From Burkholderiaceae bacterium (GTDB taxonomy: Bacteria; Pseudomonadota; Gammaproteobacteria; Burkholderiales; Burkholderiaceae_B), in the NCBI GenBank assembly GCA_017983955.1, contig JAGOAJ010000002.1:62001-126000 (forward strand): a DNA stretch of 64,000 nucleotides, in the 5' to 3' direction. Positions 56,179-64,000 of this stretch are shown here, in pieces. The notes under the pieces were generated by a model. That model was not told the origin of the DNA. It ran no database searches and worked only from the letters and a program-made list of their open reading frames with translations. Within the stretch, counting starts at the first letter, position 1. Each line of letters starts with the position of its first letter. Position numbers and translations under genes: made by a program.

Positions 56179-56796
56179 ATGTATTATGGCGAACGTTTTA
56201 ATAGCATCAGCCATCTCGCGGGCGCTGGATTAGCTTTGATTGGTGGGGTGGCTTTGGTGACCATGGGTGTCTTGACTGGCGACCCGTGGAAAATTGTGAG
56301 CTTCAGCATATACGGGGCTATGTTGTTATTCCTGTACTTGTCATCCACGCTTTATCACAGCTTGCGCGGGAGGGCTAAGCGCATCTGGTGCAAATTCGAC
56401 CATTGTTCTATTTATTTGTTGATCGCTGGTAGCTACACCCCATTTAGCCTGGTCAGCTTGCGTGGCCCATGGGGCTGGTCTTTGTTGGCTGCTGTGTGGG
56501 GCTTGGCGATAATTGGCATTATTCAGGAAGTTTGGCTGGCCAAGGGGCTGCGTATTTGGTCATTGATCATTTACGTTCTGATGGGCTGGTTGGCAGTGGT
56601 TGCGGCGCAGCCCTTGATCGAGGCCTTATCCTGGTCAGGCTTTGTGTGGCTGGCTGCTGGTGGGCTGGTATATACCGGCGGCATAGTCTTTTATGCCACG
56701 GATCATAAATGGCGTTATGGCCATGGCGTTTGGCATTTATTTGTATTGGGCGGTAGTGCTTGCCATTATCTGACGCTGGTTTACTACGTTGTTTGA
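56179..56796 (+). CDS. Hemolysin III / PAQR-type membrane protein
   Basis: 205 residues, seven helices. N-terminal ERFNSISHLAGAGLALIG, SSTLYHSL with DHCSIYLLIAGSYTPF, and GHGVWHLFVLGGSACHYL carry the three histidines and the Asp that form the zinc site of TrhA/YqfA/PAQR proteins. Not a true hemolysin in most bacteria; linked to membrane lipid homeostasis. It starts 12 bases after the nitronate monooxygenase stop. Confidence 0.9.
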   Translation: MYYGERFNSISHLAGAGLALIGGVALVTMGVLTGDPWKIVSFSIYGAMLLFLYLSSTLYHSLRGRAKRIWCKFDHCSIYLLIAGSYTPFSLVSLRGPWGWSLLAAVWGLAIIGIIQEVWLAKGLRIWSLIIYVLMGWLAVVAAQPLIEALSWSGFVWLAAGGLVYTGGIVFYATDHKWRYGHGVWHLFVLGGSACHYLTLVYYVV

Positions 56797-56831
56797 TACT
56801 GACTTGCAGGCGAGTTGAACCATACTGGATA

Positions 56832-57983
56832 TTAGGCTGGATTTAGCACCGGTTTTTGGGTCAGGGCCAGCAGCGCGCCACTAATCAGGATGGCGGCTGA
56901 AATCGCCAGTCCGGTTGATAAGGACCCAGTCAGGTCGCTGACCCAGCCCGCCGCTACCGGTCCTATAGTTTGGCCCAGGGCAAACAAGCTGGTGGCGACT
57001 GCCAAGGCGCTGCCCCAGCTGGCTTGGGGCAGATTGGTTTTGACAAAACCTGTGACTGCAGAGGGCACCATGAACACACTGACGCCAACCAAGGTCGCGG
57101 ACATCCAAACGCCGGTCAGCGTGGGCCATGCCAGTGGCAGGGCCGCGCCTATACCCAGTACCGTCATGGAAGCGGTCATGGGGATGCCATCGTTGCGACC
57201 ATTAAAAATTCGACGCCACACCACGGGGGCAAATAAGGAAGCGACTCCTAACAGGCTCCACATAATCGAGGTAATCGCCGCCATGGACATTCCCTGTACT
57301 TGGCTGGCGCGTAGCCAAGCTACGATGAAGGTCATGTAGGCGATATACCCCAGACCAAACATGAAGTAGGCGATAAAGGCCTGCTTGCACTTGCGCCAAG
57401 GCCATGCTGCTGCGGCTCCAGGCGCGGCAGGTTCAGCACTGTAGCGTTGTGCGGCAATGGCCGCCGCCGAGATAGGCGCACAAACGGCGGCGACTGCAAT
57501 CCAAGCCCAGGGCCACGCTGCCGAACCGGCATAATCAAACAGCCAGGGCAGACCAGCTCCGGTAGCCAGCATGCCCATGCCGCCGCCGGCAAAGTAAATG
57601 ACTATGGCTCGGGTGCCCAGTACGCTGGCCAGCACGCCACCGCAAATAAAGGTTCCAGCCGCGCCTAGGCCCGCCAAAAAGCGCAGCAGGTTCAACAGAT
57701 AAAAGTCGTGCGTCAGACCGCAACCCAGCAAGGCAACAGCCGTTAATAATAGTCCGCCAACAAATAGCCGCCGGTTGCCTAGTCGAGATACATAAAAAAT
57801 GGTCAACAGCGAACCCATCAGGTAGCCCAGGGCATTTGACGTGTTTAGCCAACCTGCTTGAGCATAGCTTAGCGCCAGATCAGTTTTCATTGCGGGCAGT
57901 ATCAGTGCATAGCCAAAGCGGGCAAAACCTACAGCTACGGCAGCGCCGCCAGATAATGCCCAGGGCACCAATGCAGGATGCAT
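56832..57983 (-). CDS. MFS transporter, YbfB/YjiJ family
   Basis: 383 residues, about 12 helices. AVGFARFGYALILPAMKTDLALSYAQAGWLNTSNALGYLMGS is the hallmark of the YbfB/YjiJ subgroup. Substrate unknown. ATG 57983 is followed by a short N terminus before the first helix. Divergent from the acyltransferase gene. Confidence 0.88.
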   Translation of the reverse strand: MHPALVPWALSGGAAVAVGFARFGYALILPAMKTDLALSYAQAGWLNTSNALGYLMGSLLTIFYVSRLGNRRLFVGGLLLTAVALLGCGLTHDFYLLNLLRFLAGLGAAGTFICGGVLASVLGTRAIVIYFAGGGMGMLATGAGLPWLFDYAGSAAWPWAWIAVAAVCAPISAAAIAAQRYSAEPAAPGAAAAWPWRKCKQAFIAYFMFGLGYIAYMTFIVAWLRASQVQGMSMAAITSIMWSLLGVASLFAPVVWRRIFNGRNDGIPMTASMTVLGIGAALPLAWPTLTGVWMSATLVGVSVFMVPSAVTGFVKTNLPQASWGSALAVATSLFALGQTIGPVAAGWVSDLTGSLSTGLAISAAILISGALLALTQKPVLNPA

Positions 57984-58051
57984 ACCTAATTACCGCCTTG
58001 TCTCTTGAAGTGTTGTGATGTTTTTATGAACTGCCATGATAGCAGGGGAAT

Positions 58052-59110
58052 ATGGCAAAATACCTTATGATAAATGGCAGTCTTAGTCGCGGTATGGATG
58101 CGGCCCGTATAGGTGGGTGCTTTATGGTGGTGTTGTTGCATGCGGCCAGCCTTGAAACCTATTCCCTGAACGAACCGTCTTGGGCGGGGCCTTTCTACGA
58201 CGCGTTCAGCCGTAGCTGTGTTCCCATATTTCTAATGATTTCCGGTGCTTTGCTGCTGGGCAAGCCAGATACGCTGGTAGTGTATTTGCGCAAGCGATTG
58301 CTGCGAGTGGTGCCGCCGCTGTTGTTTTGGTCGCTATTTTATATGGCGTGGAATAGCTGGAACGGCCAGTCTTATGGGTTGCCGCTACAGTGGCTATTGC
58401 ATGTAGTACGTGGTCCAGTCGCAGCACACCTTTGGTATTTATACGCCATCGTGGGTATTTATCTGTTTGTACCCTATTTACGCCATATCTGGCAGGCAAG
58501 CAGTAGTTCAGAAAAAAATCTGTTTTTACTGCTATGGCTGCTGGTTTCAGCCTGGCCCATAGCGCAATATGTGCTGGGTATGCAGACCGATTTGATTGAT
58601 ACTTGGCAGTTGGGTTCTTTCTTTGGCTATTTTGGCTATCTGTTCTTGGGGGCCTATTTGCGCCAGTTGGCAGAGCCAGCATTTGCGGCTGGCACAACTT
58701 CCTGGCGGGGTATGGTTATCAGTGCCGTGCTGTTCGTGGCATTCAACATGCTGACCTTGGTGGCCACCTATATGTATGCTCGCCAACAAAGCCAATTTAG
58801 CCTGGTGTTCTACGATTACCTGTCGCCCTTGGTGGTGGGCGCATCCATTTGCGCTTGCTACCTATTGTGTTGGGCGGGCGCGGCAGTGCATCGCTTGGGT
58901 CCAATTTTGAAACAGCTGGCAGACTGCGCACTAGGGGTTTATTGCATGCACGTTGTAGTGCTTGATATTGTTGGTGATATCGCCGGTCTGCCTAAGCAAG
59001 GAAGTGCTGCTTGGTTAAGCATACCGTTTACCGCTATTTTGGTGTTTGTGATTTCTGTGATCAGCATGTTGATGTTACGCCGCGTCAGTCTTTGGCGTCG
59101 TGTCACCTGA
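58052..59110 (+). CDS. Membrane acyltransferase, acyltransferase 3 family
   Basis: 352 residues, about ten helices. Family features: N-terminal DAARIGGCFMVVLLHAAS with the catalytic-region histidine, SRSCVPIFLMISGALLLGK, and LRKRLLRVVPPLLFWSLFY. Resembles WecH-like O-acetyltransferases that modify surface polysaccharides or lipids. The target is unknown and no polysaccharide cluster adjoins. ATG 58067 is an alternative start. A strong hairpin follows (59120-59163). Confidence 0.85.
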   Translation: MAKYLMINGSLSRGMDAARIGGCFMVVLLHAASLETYSLNEPSWAGPFYDAFSRSCVPIFLMISGALLLGKPDTLVVYLRKRLLRVVPPLLFWSLFYMAWNSWNGQSYGLPLQWLLHVVRGPVAAHLWYLYAIVGIYLFVPYLRHIWQASSSSEKNLFLLLWLLVSAWPIAQYVLGMQTDLIDTWQLGSFFGYFGYLFLGAYLRQLAEPAFAAGTTSWRGMVISAVLFVAFNMLTLVATYMYARQQSQFSLVFYDYLSPLVVGASICACYLLCWAGAAVHRLGPILKQLADCALGVYCMHVVVLDIVGDIAGLPKQGSAAWLSIPFTAILVFVISVISMLMLRRVSLWRRVT

Positions 59111-59119
59111 TACTTAAAC

Positions 59120-59163
59120 AGCGCCCCCGCCCTTTGCATTATAGAAACAAGGGCGGGGGCGCT
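59120..59163. terminator. 15-bp GC-rich hairpin between convergent genes
   Basis: AGCGCCCCCGCCCTT (59120-59134) pairs perfectly with 59149-59163 across a 14-base loop. Little T run on either side, but the position between two converging stops suggests a shared terminator. Confidence 0.7.
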
Positions 59164-59168
59164 GGCGT

Positions 59169-59819
59169 TTAGTTGCCGAGGCTGGTGTCGGTGTTGGTGT
59201 TGGTGTTGGTCTTGCTGCTGTTGCGGACTTGGTCAATTTTTTGGATCTTGGTGCCTTCCAGCGAGACGCCTGCCATCAGGCCGGCATTTGTCATCACAAA
59301 GCCCACAACTTGCTCGTTGGCGGTGTTGGTGTTTATGCTACCGTTTGCGCCTATGTTGGCGACGGCCACAGTGGCATCAACGCCTGCTGTCCATCCGTTA
59401 CTGTTGCGGAATTTATCCAGCGCTTCCTGGGTCATGAATAGGAGGACTATAGCTTTGGATTGCGCACCTGCCTGAAAGCCCACAGACCCACCCGATATGC
59501 TGTAGTAGCCATCGTTGCGTCCATTTGTTTTAAGCACCCCGTCGCCATGTTCAGCACCCACCACGAAGCTGGCGCTTAGCACTTTGGGGAACACCAGTAC
59601 GCCCTTGGCCCTGGATACTAGATCTCTGGAATTGGGCGCGGCTTCATAGAGCCTGGCTAGAGTGGCATTGGCACGAGTGTTGATTTCAGCTTGGTGCTCG
59701 GCGGCAGTGGCCGGATCTCTGGGCATGGTTGTGGTGCAGCCAGTGAAGGCGAGTCCGGCGACGGTCATCGCCAATATGCTCAGGGTTCTTCTGTGTGATA
59801 CTGACGTTTTTTTTTGCAT
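59169..59819 (-). CDS. SYLF-domain (Ysc84-like) lipoprotein
   Basis: 216 residues, with GGAG before ATG 59819. Lipoprotein signal peptide ending LAFTGC (C28). SYLF domain: SRAKGVLVFPKVLSASFVVGAEHGDGVL, YYSISGGSVGFQAGAQSKAIVLLFMTQEAL, GWTAGVDATVAVANIGANGSINTNT, VVGFVMTNAGLMAGVSLEGTKI. The family binds phospholipids. The C terminus is an Asn-Thr repeat encoded by a hexanucleotide repeat. Probably periplasmic or outer-membrane tethered. Confidence 0.9.
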   Translation of the reverse strand: MQKKTSVSHRRTLSILAMTVAGLAFTGCTTTMPRDPATAAEHQAEINTRANATLARLYEAAPNSRDLVSRAKGVLVFPKVLSASFVVGAEHGDGVLKTNGRNDGYYSISGGSVGFQAGAQSKAIVLLFMTQEALDKFRNSNGWTAGVDATVAVANIGANGSINTNTANEQVVGFVMTNAGLMAGVSLEGTKIQKIDQVRNSSKTNTNTNTDTSLGN

Positions 59820-59918
59820 GGTCGATCTCCGTTGGGCTGAAAGTAAAAGTAAGCCTGTTTACGAAGTCCATTAGCAAGTGGTATGCCTAATTATGATGTT
59901 GGCAGTGACCGCCCACGC

Positions 59919-60293
59919 CTAGCGTAAGGCAGATACAGTGGCCAGGCCCAGCATGGTGCAAGCCAGCGAACCTAGCACATGCAGACCTATGGCAGCTGTT
60001 GCCCACATCAGCCGTCCCTGCAGCAGCAGCAGAGTGGTTTCAGCGGAAAAGGCAGAGAATGTCGTTAAGCTACCCAGGAAGCCTGTCACAATAGCCAATC
60101 GCCATTCCAAGGTGATGGGGTAGAGCGCAAAGATGGCTAACGCCACACCCATCAGATAGCCGCCTATCAGGTTGGCTGCCAGCGTACCCAAAGGCAATGT
60201 GGGGAATATTGCATTTAAGGAAAGGCCTAGCAGCCAACGCATAATGGCACCTGCCGAGGCGCCAACGCTGATAGCAAAGATAGAGGTAAGCAT
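59919..60293 (-). CDS. crcB: Fluoride channel CrcB/Fluc
   Basis: 124 residues, four helices. GASAGAIMRWLLGL, LPLGTLAANLIGGYLMG and VTGFLGSLTTFSAFSAET are the Fluc pore motifs (Asn and the two Phe of the fluoride path, TTFS). Dual-topology dimer that expels fluoride. No fluoride riboswitch is visible: only 25 bases separate it from the upstream ABC-F gene, with which it is likely co-transcribed. Confidence 0.93.
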   Translation of the reverse strand: MLTSIFAISVGASAGAIMRWLLGLSLNAIFPTLPLGTLAANLIGGYLMGVALAIFALYPITLEWRLAIVTGFLGSLTTFSAFSAETTLLLLQGRLMWATAAIGLHVLGSLACTMLGLATVSALR

Positions 60294-60318
60294 GGCTGGC
60301 TATTATATATAGTTAGGG

Positions 60319-61986
60319 TTAGGCCGCCATTGCAGCCGTTGCCCGGCGCCGCCGTGCCTCATCCAGCAAATACACCTGATAATCATCCAAGTCACCTTCA
60401 AAGCCGGTTACTCCACCACGCGCTACTAACCAGAACTCGTCGCAAACCGACCGCAACAAGGCGCGGTCATGACTAACCAACATTACTGAGCCCTCGAACT
60501 CATTGAGGGCCACGCTAAGCGCTTCTCGTGTAGCTAGGTCCAGGTGGTTGGTGGGTTCGTCCAGCAACAATAAATTAGGACGTTGCCACACTATCATGCA
60601 TAACACCAAGCGTGCTTTTTCACCGCCGCTCATGCTGCCTACGGCCTGCTTGACCATATCGCCGCTGAAATTGAAGGTGCCCAGGAAATTGCGCAAACCC
60701 TGTTCGCGACAGTCCATGGCGCTTGGTCGGATATTGGCGGGAATTTCCCGTGCCAAGCGCAACATATGTTCCAGGGGGGTATCGGCCGGACGCAATACAT
60801 CTAGCTCTTGTTGTGAAAAATAACCGATGTTCAGGCCTTTACCGCGAATAATTTCCCCAGCAACAGGTTGCAGCGCGTCGGCAATGGTTTTGACCAGTGT
60901 TGACTTGCCCTGGCCGTTGGCGCCCAGTATGCCTATGCGTTGGCCTGCCAGTACCGAGCGGTTGATTTGGCGCACGATAATATTGGCGCTAGTACCCAAG
61001 GGGGCATCGGTGGGGGCAGGGTAGCCTATGCTGGCGTCCGAGATAGACAGCATGGGGTTGGGCAGGCTAGCCGGTTCCTTGAAGCTGAATTGGAAATCTG
61101 CATCCGCCAGCACCGGTGCGATTTTCTCCATGCGTTCCAGAGCCTTGATGCGGCTTTGGGCCTGCTTGGCTTTACTGGCAGTGGCCTTGAAGCGATTAAT
61201 AAATTTTTGCAGGTGGGCTGCTTTTTCCTGCTGCTTGGCCTGTGCGCCTTGCTGTAGCAGCATCTGTTCGGCTCGCATTTCTTCGAACTTACTGTAATTG
61301 CCATTATAGCGCACCAGTTTGCTGTGGTCTATGTGCAGAGTCACGCCGGTGATGGAATCCAGGAACTCCCTATCATGACTAATGACCACCATGGTGCCGG
61401 AATAGCTTTTCAACCAGGCTTCTAACCACACCAGGGCATCCAGGTCCAAGTGGTTGGTGGGTTCGTCCAATAACAACAGGTCGGATGGCGACATCAGCGC
61501 GCGTGCCAATTGCAGGCGCATGCGCCATCCACCAGAAAAGCTGTTGACCGGTCTATCCAGCTCAGGGACGGTAAACCCCAGCCCCAGTATCAAGGCCTGT
61601 GCTCGTGCGGGGGCATCATGCGCACCAGCGTCGTGCAAGGCCATATAGGCATGAGCCATACGCATGCCATCCTCGCCCGCTTCTGCAGCAGTCACTTCTG
61701 CTTGGGCGGCCTGCAGCACGGTATCGCCTTCGATCACGAAGTCGGTGGCACTTTGCTCGGTTTCGGGCATGTCTTGGGCTACTTGAGCCATACGCCAGGC
61801 AGCTGGGATGGAAAAATCGCCGCCGTCTTCACGAAGACTACCGTTCAGGACAGCAAACAGCGACGACTTTCCAGCGCCATTGCGTCCTACCAGACCAATT
61901 TTTTCGCCGGGATTAAGAGTGACCGAGGTACTGTCCAGCAATACCTTGCTGCCGCGACGCAGGGTCACGTTTTTCAGAATTATCAT
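60319..61986 (-). CDS. ABC-F family ATPase (YheS-like)
   Basis: 555 residues from ATG 61986; this matches the family's MI-x-x-x-N-V start, while the reading to 62031 has no ribosome site. Two ABC domains: GLVGRNGAGKSSLFAVL ... FSGGWRMRLQLARALMSPSDLLLLDEPTNHLD, and GILGANGQGKSTLVKTI ... MSGGEKARLVLCMIVWQRPNLLLLDEPTNHLD, joined by a basic linker helix (QQEKAAHLQKFINRFKATASKAKQAQSRIKALERM). No membrane domain. ABC-F proteins act on ribosomes. It ends shortly after LDDYQVYLLDEARRRRA, lacking the ~80-residue C-terminal coiled coil of E. coli YheS. Confidence 0.93.
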   Translation of the reverse strand: MIILKNVTLRRGSKVLLDSTSVTLNPGEKIGLVGRNGAGKSSLFAVLNGSLREDGGDFSIPAAWRMAQVAQDMPETEQSATDFVIEGDTVLQAAQAEVTAAEAGEDGMRMAHAYMALHDAGAHDAPARAQALILGLGFTVPELDRPVNSFSGGWRMRLQLARALMSPSDLLLLDEPTNHLDLDALVWLEAWLKSYSGTMVVISHDREFLDSITGVTLHIDHSKLVRYNGNYSKFEEMRAEQMLLQQGAQAKQQEKAAHLQKFINRFKATASKAKQAQSRIKALERMEKIAPVLADADFQFSFKEPASLPNPMLSISDASIGYPAPTDAPLGTSANIIVRQINRSVLAGQRIGILGANGQGKSTLVKTIADALQPVAGEIIRGKGLNIGYFSQQELDVLRPADTPLEHMLRLAREIPANIRPSAMDCREQGLRNFLGTFNFSGDMVKQAVGSMSGGEKARLVLCMIVWQRPNLLLLDEPTNHLDLATREALSVALNEFEGSVMLVSHDRALLRSVCDEFWLVARGGVTGFEGDLDDYQVYLLDEARRRRATAAMAA

Positions 61987-62160
61987 GAAGGGGTTTACGC
62001 CTGTGGTTGCTGGTTTGGCCAGCCCAAGCATAAATCAAGGGTGAGGGGCCGAAATTGTAGCATCCGCACTGTTGTTTCACAGACTATTTTGTCAAAATGC
62101 CACAGACAACCGACCGGCAAGTTTTGTATCATGGTCGCTTGTCTACACTAAGGAAATATT

Positions 62161-62358
62161 ATGACTAAGAAGGGCGCGCCCGATCCAGACGAAGTGGCGC
62201 TGATCGAATGGTGCATACAGGTAGAAGGCTTGCTGGTGGCCGCCGGCGCCACCTTGGGCGAGGCTCAGGACCATATAGACGAACACGCTGAATGGTTTAC
62301 TGACTTGTTTTACGATGGTCTGACCCCTGAAGAGGCTGCTAAAGAAGCGTTGAATTAA
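62161..62358 (+). CDS. Small acidic protein of unknown function
   Basis: 65 residues. AAGGA six bases before ATG 62161 supports translation. Strongly acidic and helical (DPDEVALIEWCIQVEGLL, GEAQDHIDEHAEWFTDLFYDGLTPEEAAKEAL). The last part looks like a small helical bundle. No family recognised. Divergent from the ABC-F gene; a gene-free repeat region follows. Confidence 0.72.
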   Translation: MTKKGAPDPDEVALIEWCIQVEGLLVAAGATLGEAQDHIDEHAEWFTDLFYDGLTPEEAAKEALN

Positions 62359-62378
62359 GCGTTTTGTTTTTCTTTAGT

Positions 62379-62493
62379 GGCATCGGCCGTCAACCGTTGT
62401 ATCCACTCTGTGCCCCCGCTGCGCGAAAGGCACTCCCGTGGACACAACGCTTGCCTGCCTAGTGAGCAGACACAAAATTTCACTGGCGATGCC
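62379..62493. repeat. Nested inverted repeat I
   Basis: Outer GGCATCG/CGATGCC (62379-62385, 62487-62493). The main arm is CGTTGTATCCAC (62395-62406) against GTGGACACAACG (62438-62449), 11 of 12 paired. Inside it is GTGCC/GGCAC (62410-62414, 62429-62433) with a 14-base loop. Confidence 0.55.
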
Positions 62494-62542
62494 GCATAGT
62501 TAACTCAACGAGTGTTAGCAAACCATTCTGAGTTCGCGGCTA

Positions 62543-62618
62543 GCCCGCAGTGGCGGGACCTTGCGGGAGCTGCTTTCGCGTAGCGGGGCAGCAGAGCAAG
62601 GTGCCCGGCACAGCGGGC
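62543..62618. repeat. Nested inverted repeat II, GC-rich
   Basis: Outer GCCCGC/GCGGGC (62543-62548, 62613-62618). Middle ACCTTGC/GCAAGGT (62558-62564, 62596-62602), inner GCTGC/GCAGC (62569-62573, 62588-62592). Alternative local hairpins also exist: CCCGC/GCGGG (62544-62557) and GCCCG/CGGGC (62603-62618). Confidence 0.55.
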
Positions 62619-62633
62619 GAACGTACCTAAAAG

Positions 62634-62693
62634 ACCAGCAACTTAGCACCCAAGCGAAAAGATACCCACAAAACCAACAACTTAGCACCTAAG
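62634..62693. repeat. Two-copy direct repeat
   Basis: A 21-base unit with core CAACTTAGCACC occurs at 62634-62654 and 62673-62693, 19 of 21 bases identical, separated by 18 bases. Confidence 0.6.
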
Positions 62694-62783
62694 AGCAAAC
62701 GTTCATCAGGCTGGTCATATCGTTCCATTTAAGGCACACTGATATGTCTATTTCATAAGAAGGCTAATTATTGTGTCATCAGC

Positions 62784-63539
62784 ATGACGGTATCTGGCTA
62801 TCAAACCACACAACAACCCATCGCCATACCAGGGGTCAATGACCTGGTCATACGTTCCCTATTAGATAACCAACAGTATTACGACCCCACCGGCGCCGCC
62901 CAGCGTCTGGGCATATCTTCGGCACACTGGTCCTTATTTGGGCTGTTATGGCCATCAGGCGTGCAACTGGCCACCCAGTTGGCCAGTCGGCCAGTGTCCT
63001 TGAATGAACGCATACTGGAAATAGGCTGTGGCCTGGGTTTGGCCAGCTTGGTCGGACAACGGCGCGGCGCCCATATTACAGCCAGTGACCGTCATCCATT
63101 GACACGCACCTTCCTTAAAAAAAATGCCCATCTAAATGGCTTGCCTGTCTTGAAGTATCGGCATGGTCAGTGGGGTAGCGTTGGCCCTGATCCCTGTGAG
63201 CAGGATACGGATGCACAATTACTTAGTGCGCGTTATGACTTGATCATAGGTAGCGATCTGTTGTACGAGCGCGGTATGGCGCAAGACGTAGCCAGCTTTA
63301 TCAACGATCATGCGTTTTCTGCCGCCGAAGTCTGGATGATGGATCCTAGTCGCGGCTATAGGCCAGAATTTAATCGCCATATGGCCGCTTATGGTTTTCA
63401 ACTGCAGCATGACACGCAGCTGCACCAAACCCTGACGGACGGTGATGGCGCTGAAAAAGACCACCAAACCCGCTTCCAGATTTTTCGACGAACAGATACC
63501 GGCCTGGCGACGGAAGCACAGCGTATGTTGCAAACCTGA
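62784..63539 (+). CDS. Class I SAM-dependent methyltransferase
   Basis: 251 residues. The SAM loop ILEIGCGLGLASLVGQRRGAHITASDRHP and YDLIIGSDLLYERG resemble the lysine methyltransferase-like group (METTL21/PF10294 type). The N-terminal LGISSAHWSLFGLLWPSGVQLATQL fits the same group, which often begins with a W-P-x-G segment. Probable protein or small-molecule methylation; substrate unknown. No good ribosome site is near ATG 62784 (AAGAAGG is about 20 bases upstream). Confidence 0.85.
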   Translation: MTVSGYQTTQQPIAIPGVNDLVIRSLLDNQQYYDPTGAAQRLGISSAHWSLFGLLWPSGVQLATQLASRPVSLNERILEIGCGLGLASLVGQRRGAHITASDRHPLTRTFLKKNAHLNGLPVLKYRHGQWGSVGPDPCEQDTDAQLLSARYDLIIGSDLLYERGMAQDVASFINDHAFSAAEVWMMDPSRGYRPEFNRHMAAYGFQLQHDTQLHQTLTDGDGAEKDHQTRFQIFRRTDTGLATEAQRMLQT

Positions 63540-63626
63540 AACACCTGTCATCCCGTCCAAATGAAGGGCGACACTAGCAATTTAGTTTTGTACTATAAGC
63601 GCTGACTCTGGTTCAAGGATGATGCT

Positions 63627-64000
63627 ATGCGTAGGTCAGGTTTTTTATATGGTGGTATTGCTGTAGCTATGTGCTTGCACATTAGTATGGCGGCAGCGCA
63701 GTCCTTAGAACAACGTACGCCCGGCTTGTGGGAACTACGCATGGACAAGGGTTCCGCCGTGTCGGCGGTGCTGGATAGTATGGCGGGTATGATGGAAAGC
63801 TTGCCGCCTGCCCAGCGCAAGCAAATGGAAGAAATGCTGAAAGGCTCGGGTGCATCGATGTCCCAGCCTGACGTCATTAAGCAGTGTCTGACCCCTGAAA
63901 TGGCGGCACGAGATTTCCAGCCTTACACCGACGATCCGGACATGACCTGCACTAGCACGTCTAAGGTCATCTCCAGCAGCGCAGCTCACCTGACATTTTC
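63627..64000 (+). CDS. DUF3617 family exported protein, 5' part
   Basis: At least 124 residues, cut by the window end. AAGGA seven bases before ATG 63627. Signal peptide to about residue 24 (AMCLHISMAAAQ). The mature part has RTPGLWELRMDKG, a helical Met-rich segment and KQCLTPEMAARDF...MTCTSTSK, the PGLWE-start and cysteine pattern of DUF3617. Function unknown, periplasmic. Confidence 0.8.
   Translation, partial: MRRSGFLYGGIAVAMCLHISMAAAQSLEQRTPGLWELRMDKGSAVSAVLDSMAGMMESLPPAQRKQMEEMLKGSGASMSQPDVIKQCLTPEMAARDFQPYTDDPDMTCTSTSKVISSSAAHLTF

Larger units (their letters stand above)
62359..62783. other. Gene-free 425-base region with nested inverted repeats
   Basis: No plausible coding sequence. 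Holds two nested stem structures (62379-62493 and 62543-62618) and a short direct repeat (62634-62693), listed separately. The rest up to 62783 is the upstream region of the methyltransferase gene. Confidence 0.6.

Noticed and set aside
59820..60318. Fluoride riboswitch before crcB
   Set aside because: Only 25 bases lie between the ABC-F stop and the crcB start, too short for the aptamer.
61510..62151. 213-residue frame on + opposite the ABC-F gene
   Set aside because: Antisense of Walker and signature regions of a certain gene; composition unlike real proteins of the window.
62634..62693. CRISPR-like pair of repeats
   Set aside because: Only two 21-base copies with an 18-base gap, no cas genes, repeats not palindromic.

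Overview
The window is a gene-dense, plasmid- and phage-free chromosomal segment of a Gram-negative betaproteobacterium. Gene families and neighbourhoods (RNase R next to rlmB, hup next to tRNA-Val, tonB-exbB-exbD, a six-gene Mrp antiporter with fused A and B subunits, DUF924 and DUF454 proteins) point to Burkholderiales, most likely family Alcaligenaceae. This assignment is inference, because there is no rRNA in the window. All large genes look intact; none carries a visible frameshift. No transposase, integrase, prophage gene or CRISPR array was seen.

Layout. 1-10 kb: formate and selenium module. The 3' part of a membrane formate dehydrogenase alpha gene is followed by its beta and gamma subunits, fdhE, selA, selB, the selenocysteine tRNA (selC), selD and a PLP-dependent dehydratase, all on + and tightly spaced. 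10-20 kb: mixed metabolic genes (two lipoproteins, a CynX-type transporter, arsenate reductase, a PLP decarboxylase, a DsrE-like protein, ghrA, dbpA, a b561-type cytochrome) and a tandem pair of paralogous unknown proteins. 20-28 kb: ribA, a GT39-type transferase, and a complete peptide-type ABC transporter operon on -. 28-34 kb: a DMT exporter, a membrane-anchored FMN glutamate-synthase-like protein, small enzymes, and an orphan triple-PAS LuxR-type regulator. 34-43 kb: tRNA-Leu, rnr-rlmB, a Cys/Met-type PLP enzyme, hup, tRNA-Val, tonB-exbB-exbD, and a two-component system followed at once by kup. 46-52 kb: the Mrp operon on -. 52-57 kb: a low-oxygen cluster with hemN, a DUF454 protein, a Crp/Fnr-family regulator, nitronate monooxygenase and a hemolysin-III-type membrane protein. 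57-64 kb: an MFS carrier, an acyltransferase, a SYLF lipoprotein, crcB, an ABC-F ATPase, a methyltransferase and the start of a DUF3617 protein.

How the genes work together. The first block supplies a periplasm-facing, quinone-linked formate dehydrogenase and nearly all of the machinery for its selenocysteine: SelD makes selenophosphate, SelA converts Ser-tRNA to Sec-tRNA, and SelB delivers it. The hemN block suggests adaptation to oxygen limitation: a perfect FNR-type box lies at a class II position before hemN, a degenerate one lies before the nitronate monooxygenase, and a candidate regulator of such boxes is encoded between them. Ion homeostasis is well represented (Mrp Na+/H+ antiporter, Kup potassium uptake with its own two-component system, CrcB fluoride channel).

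The least explained parts are the gene-free 62359-62783 stretch, with two nested inverted-repeat structures and a short direct repeat; the hairpin-rich 28715-28837 spacer; and the tandem paralogs at 18189-18937.
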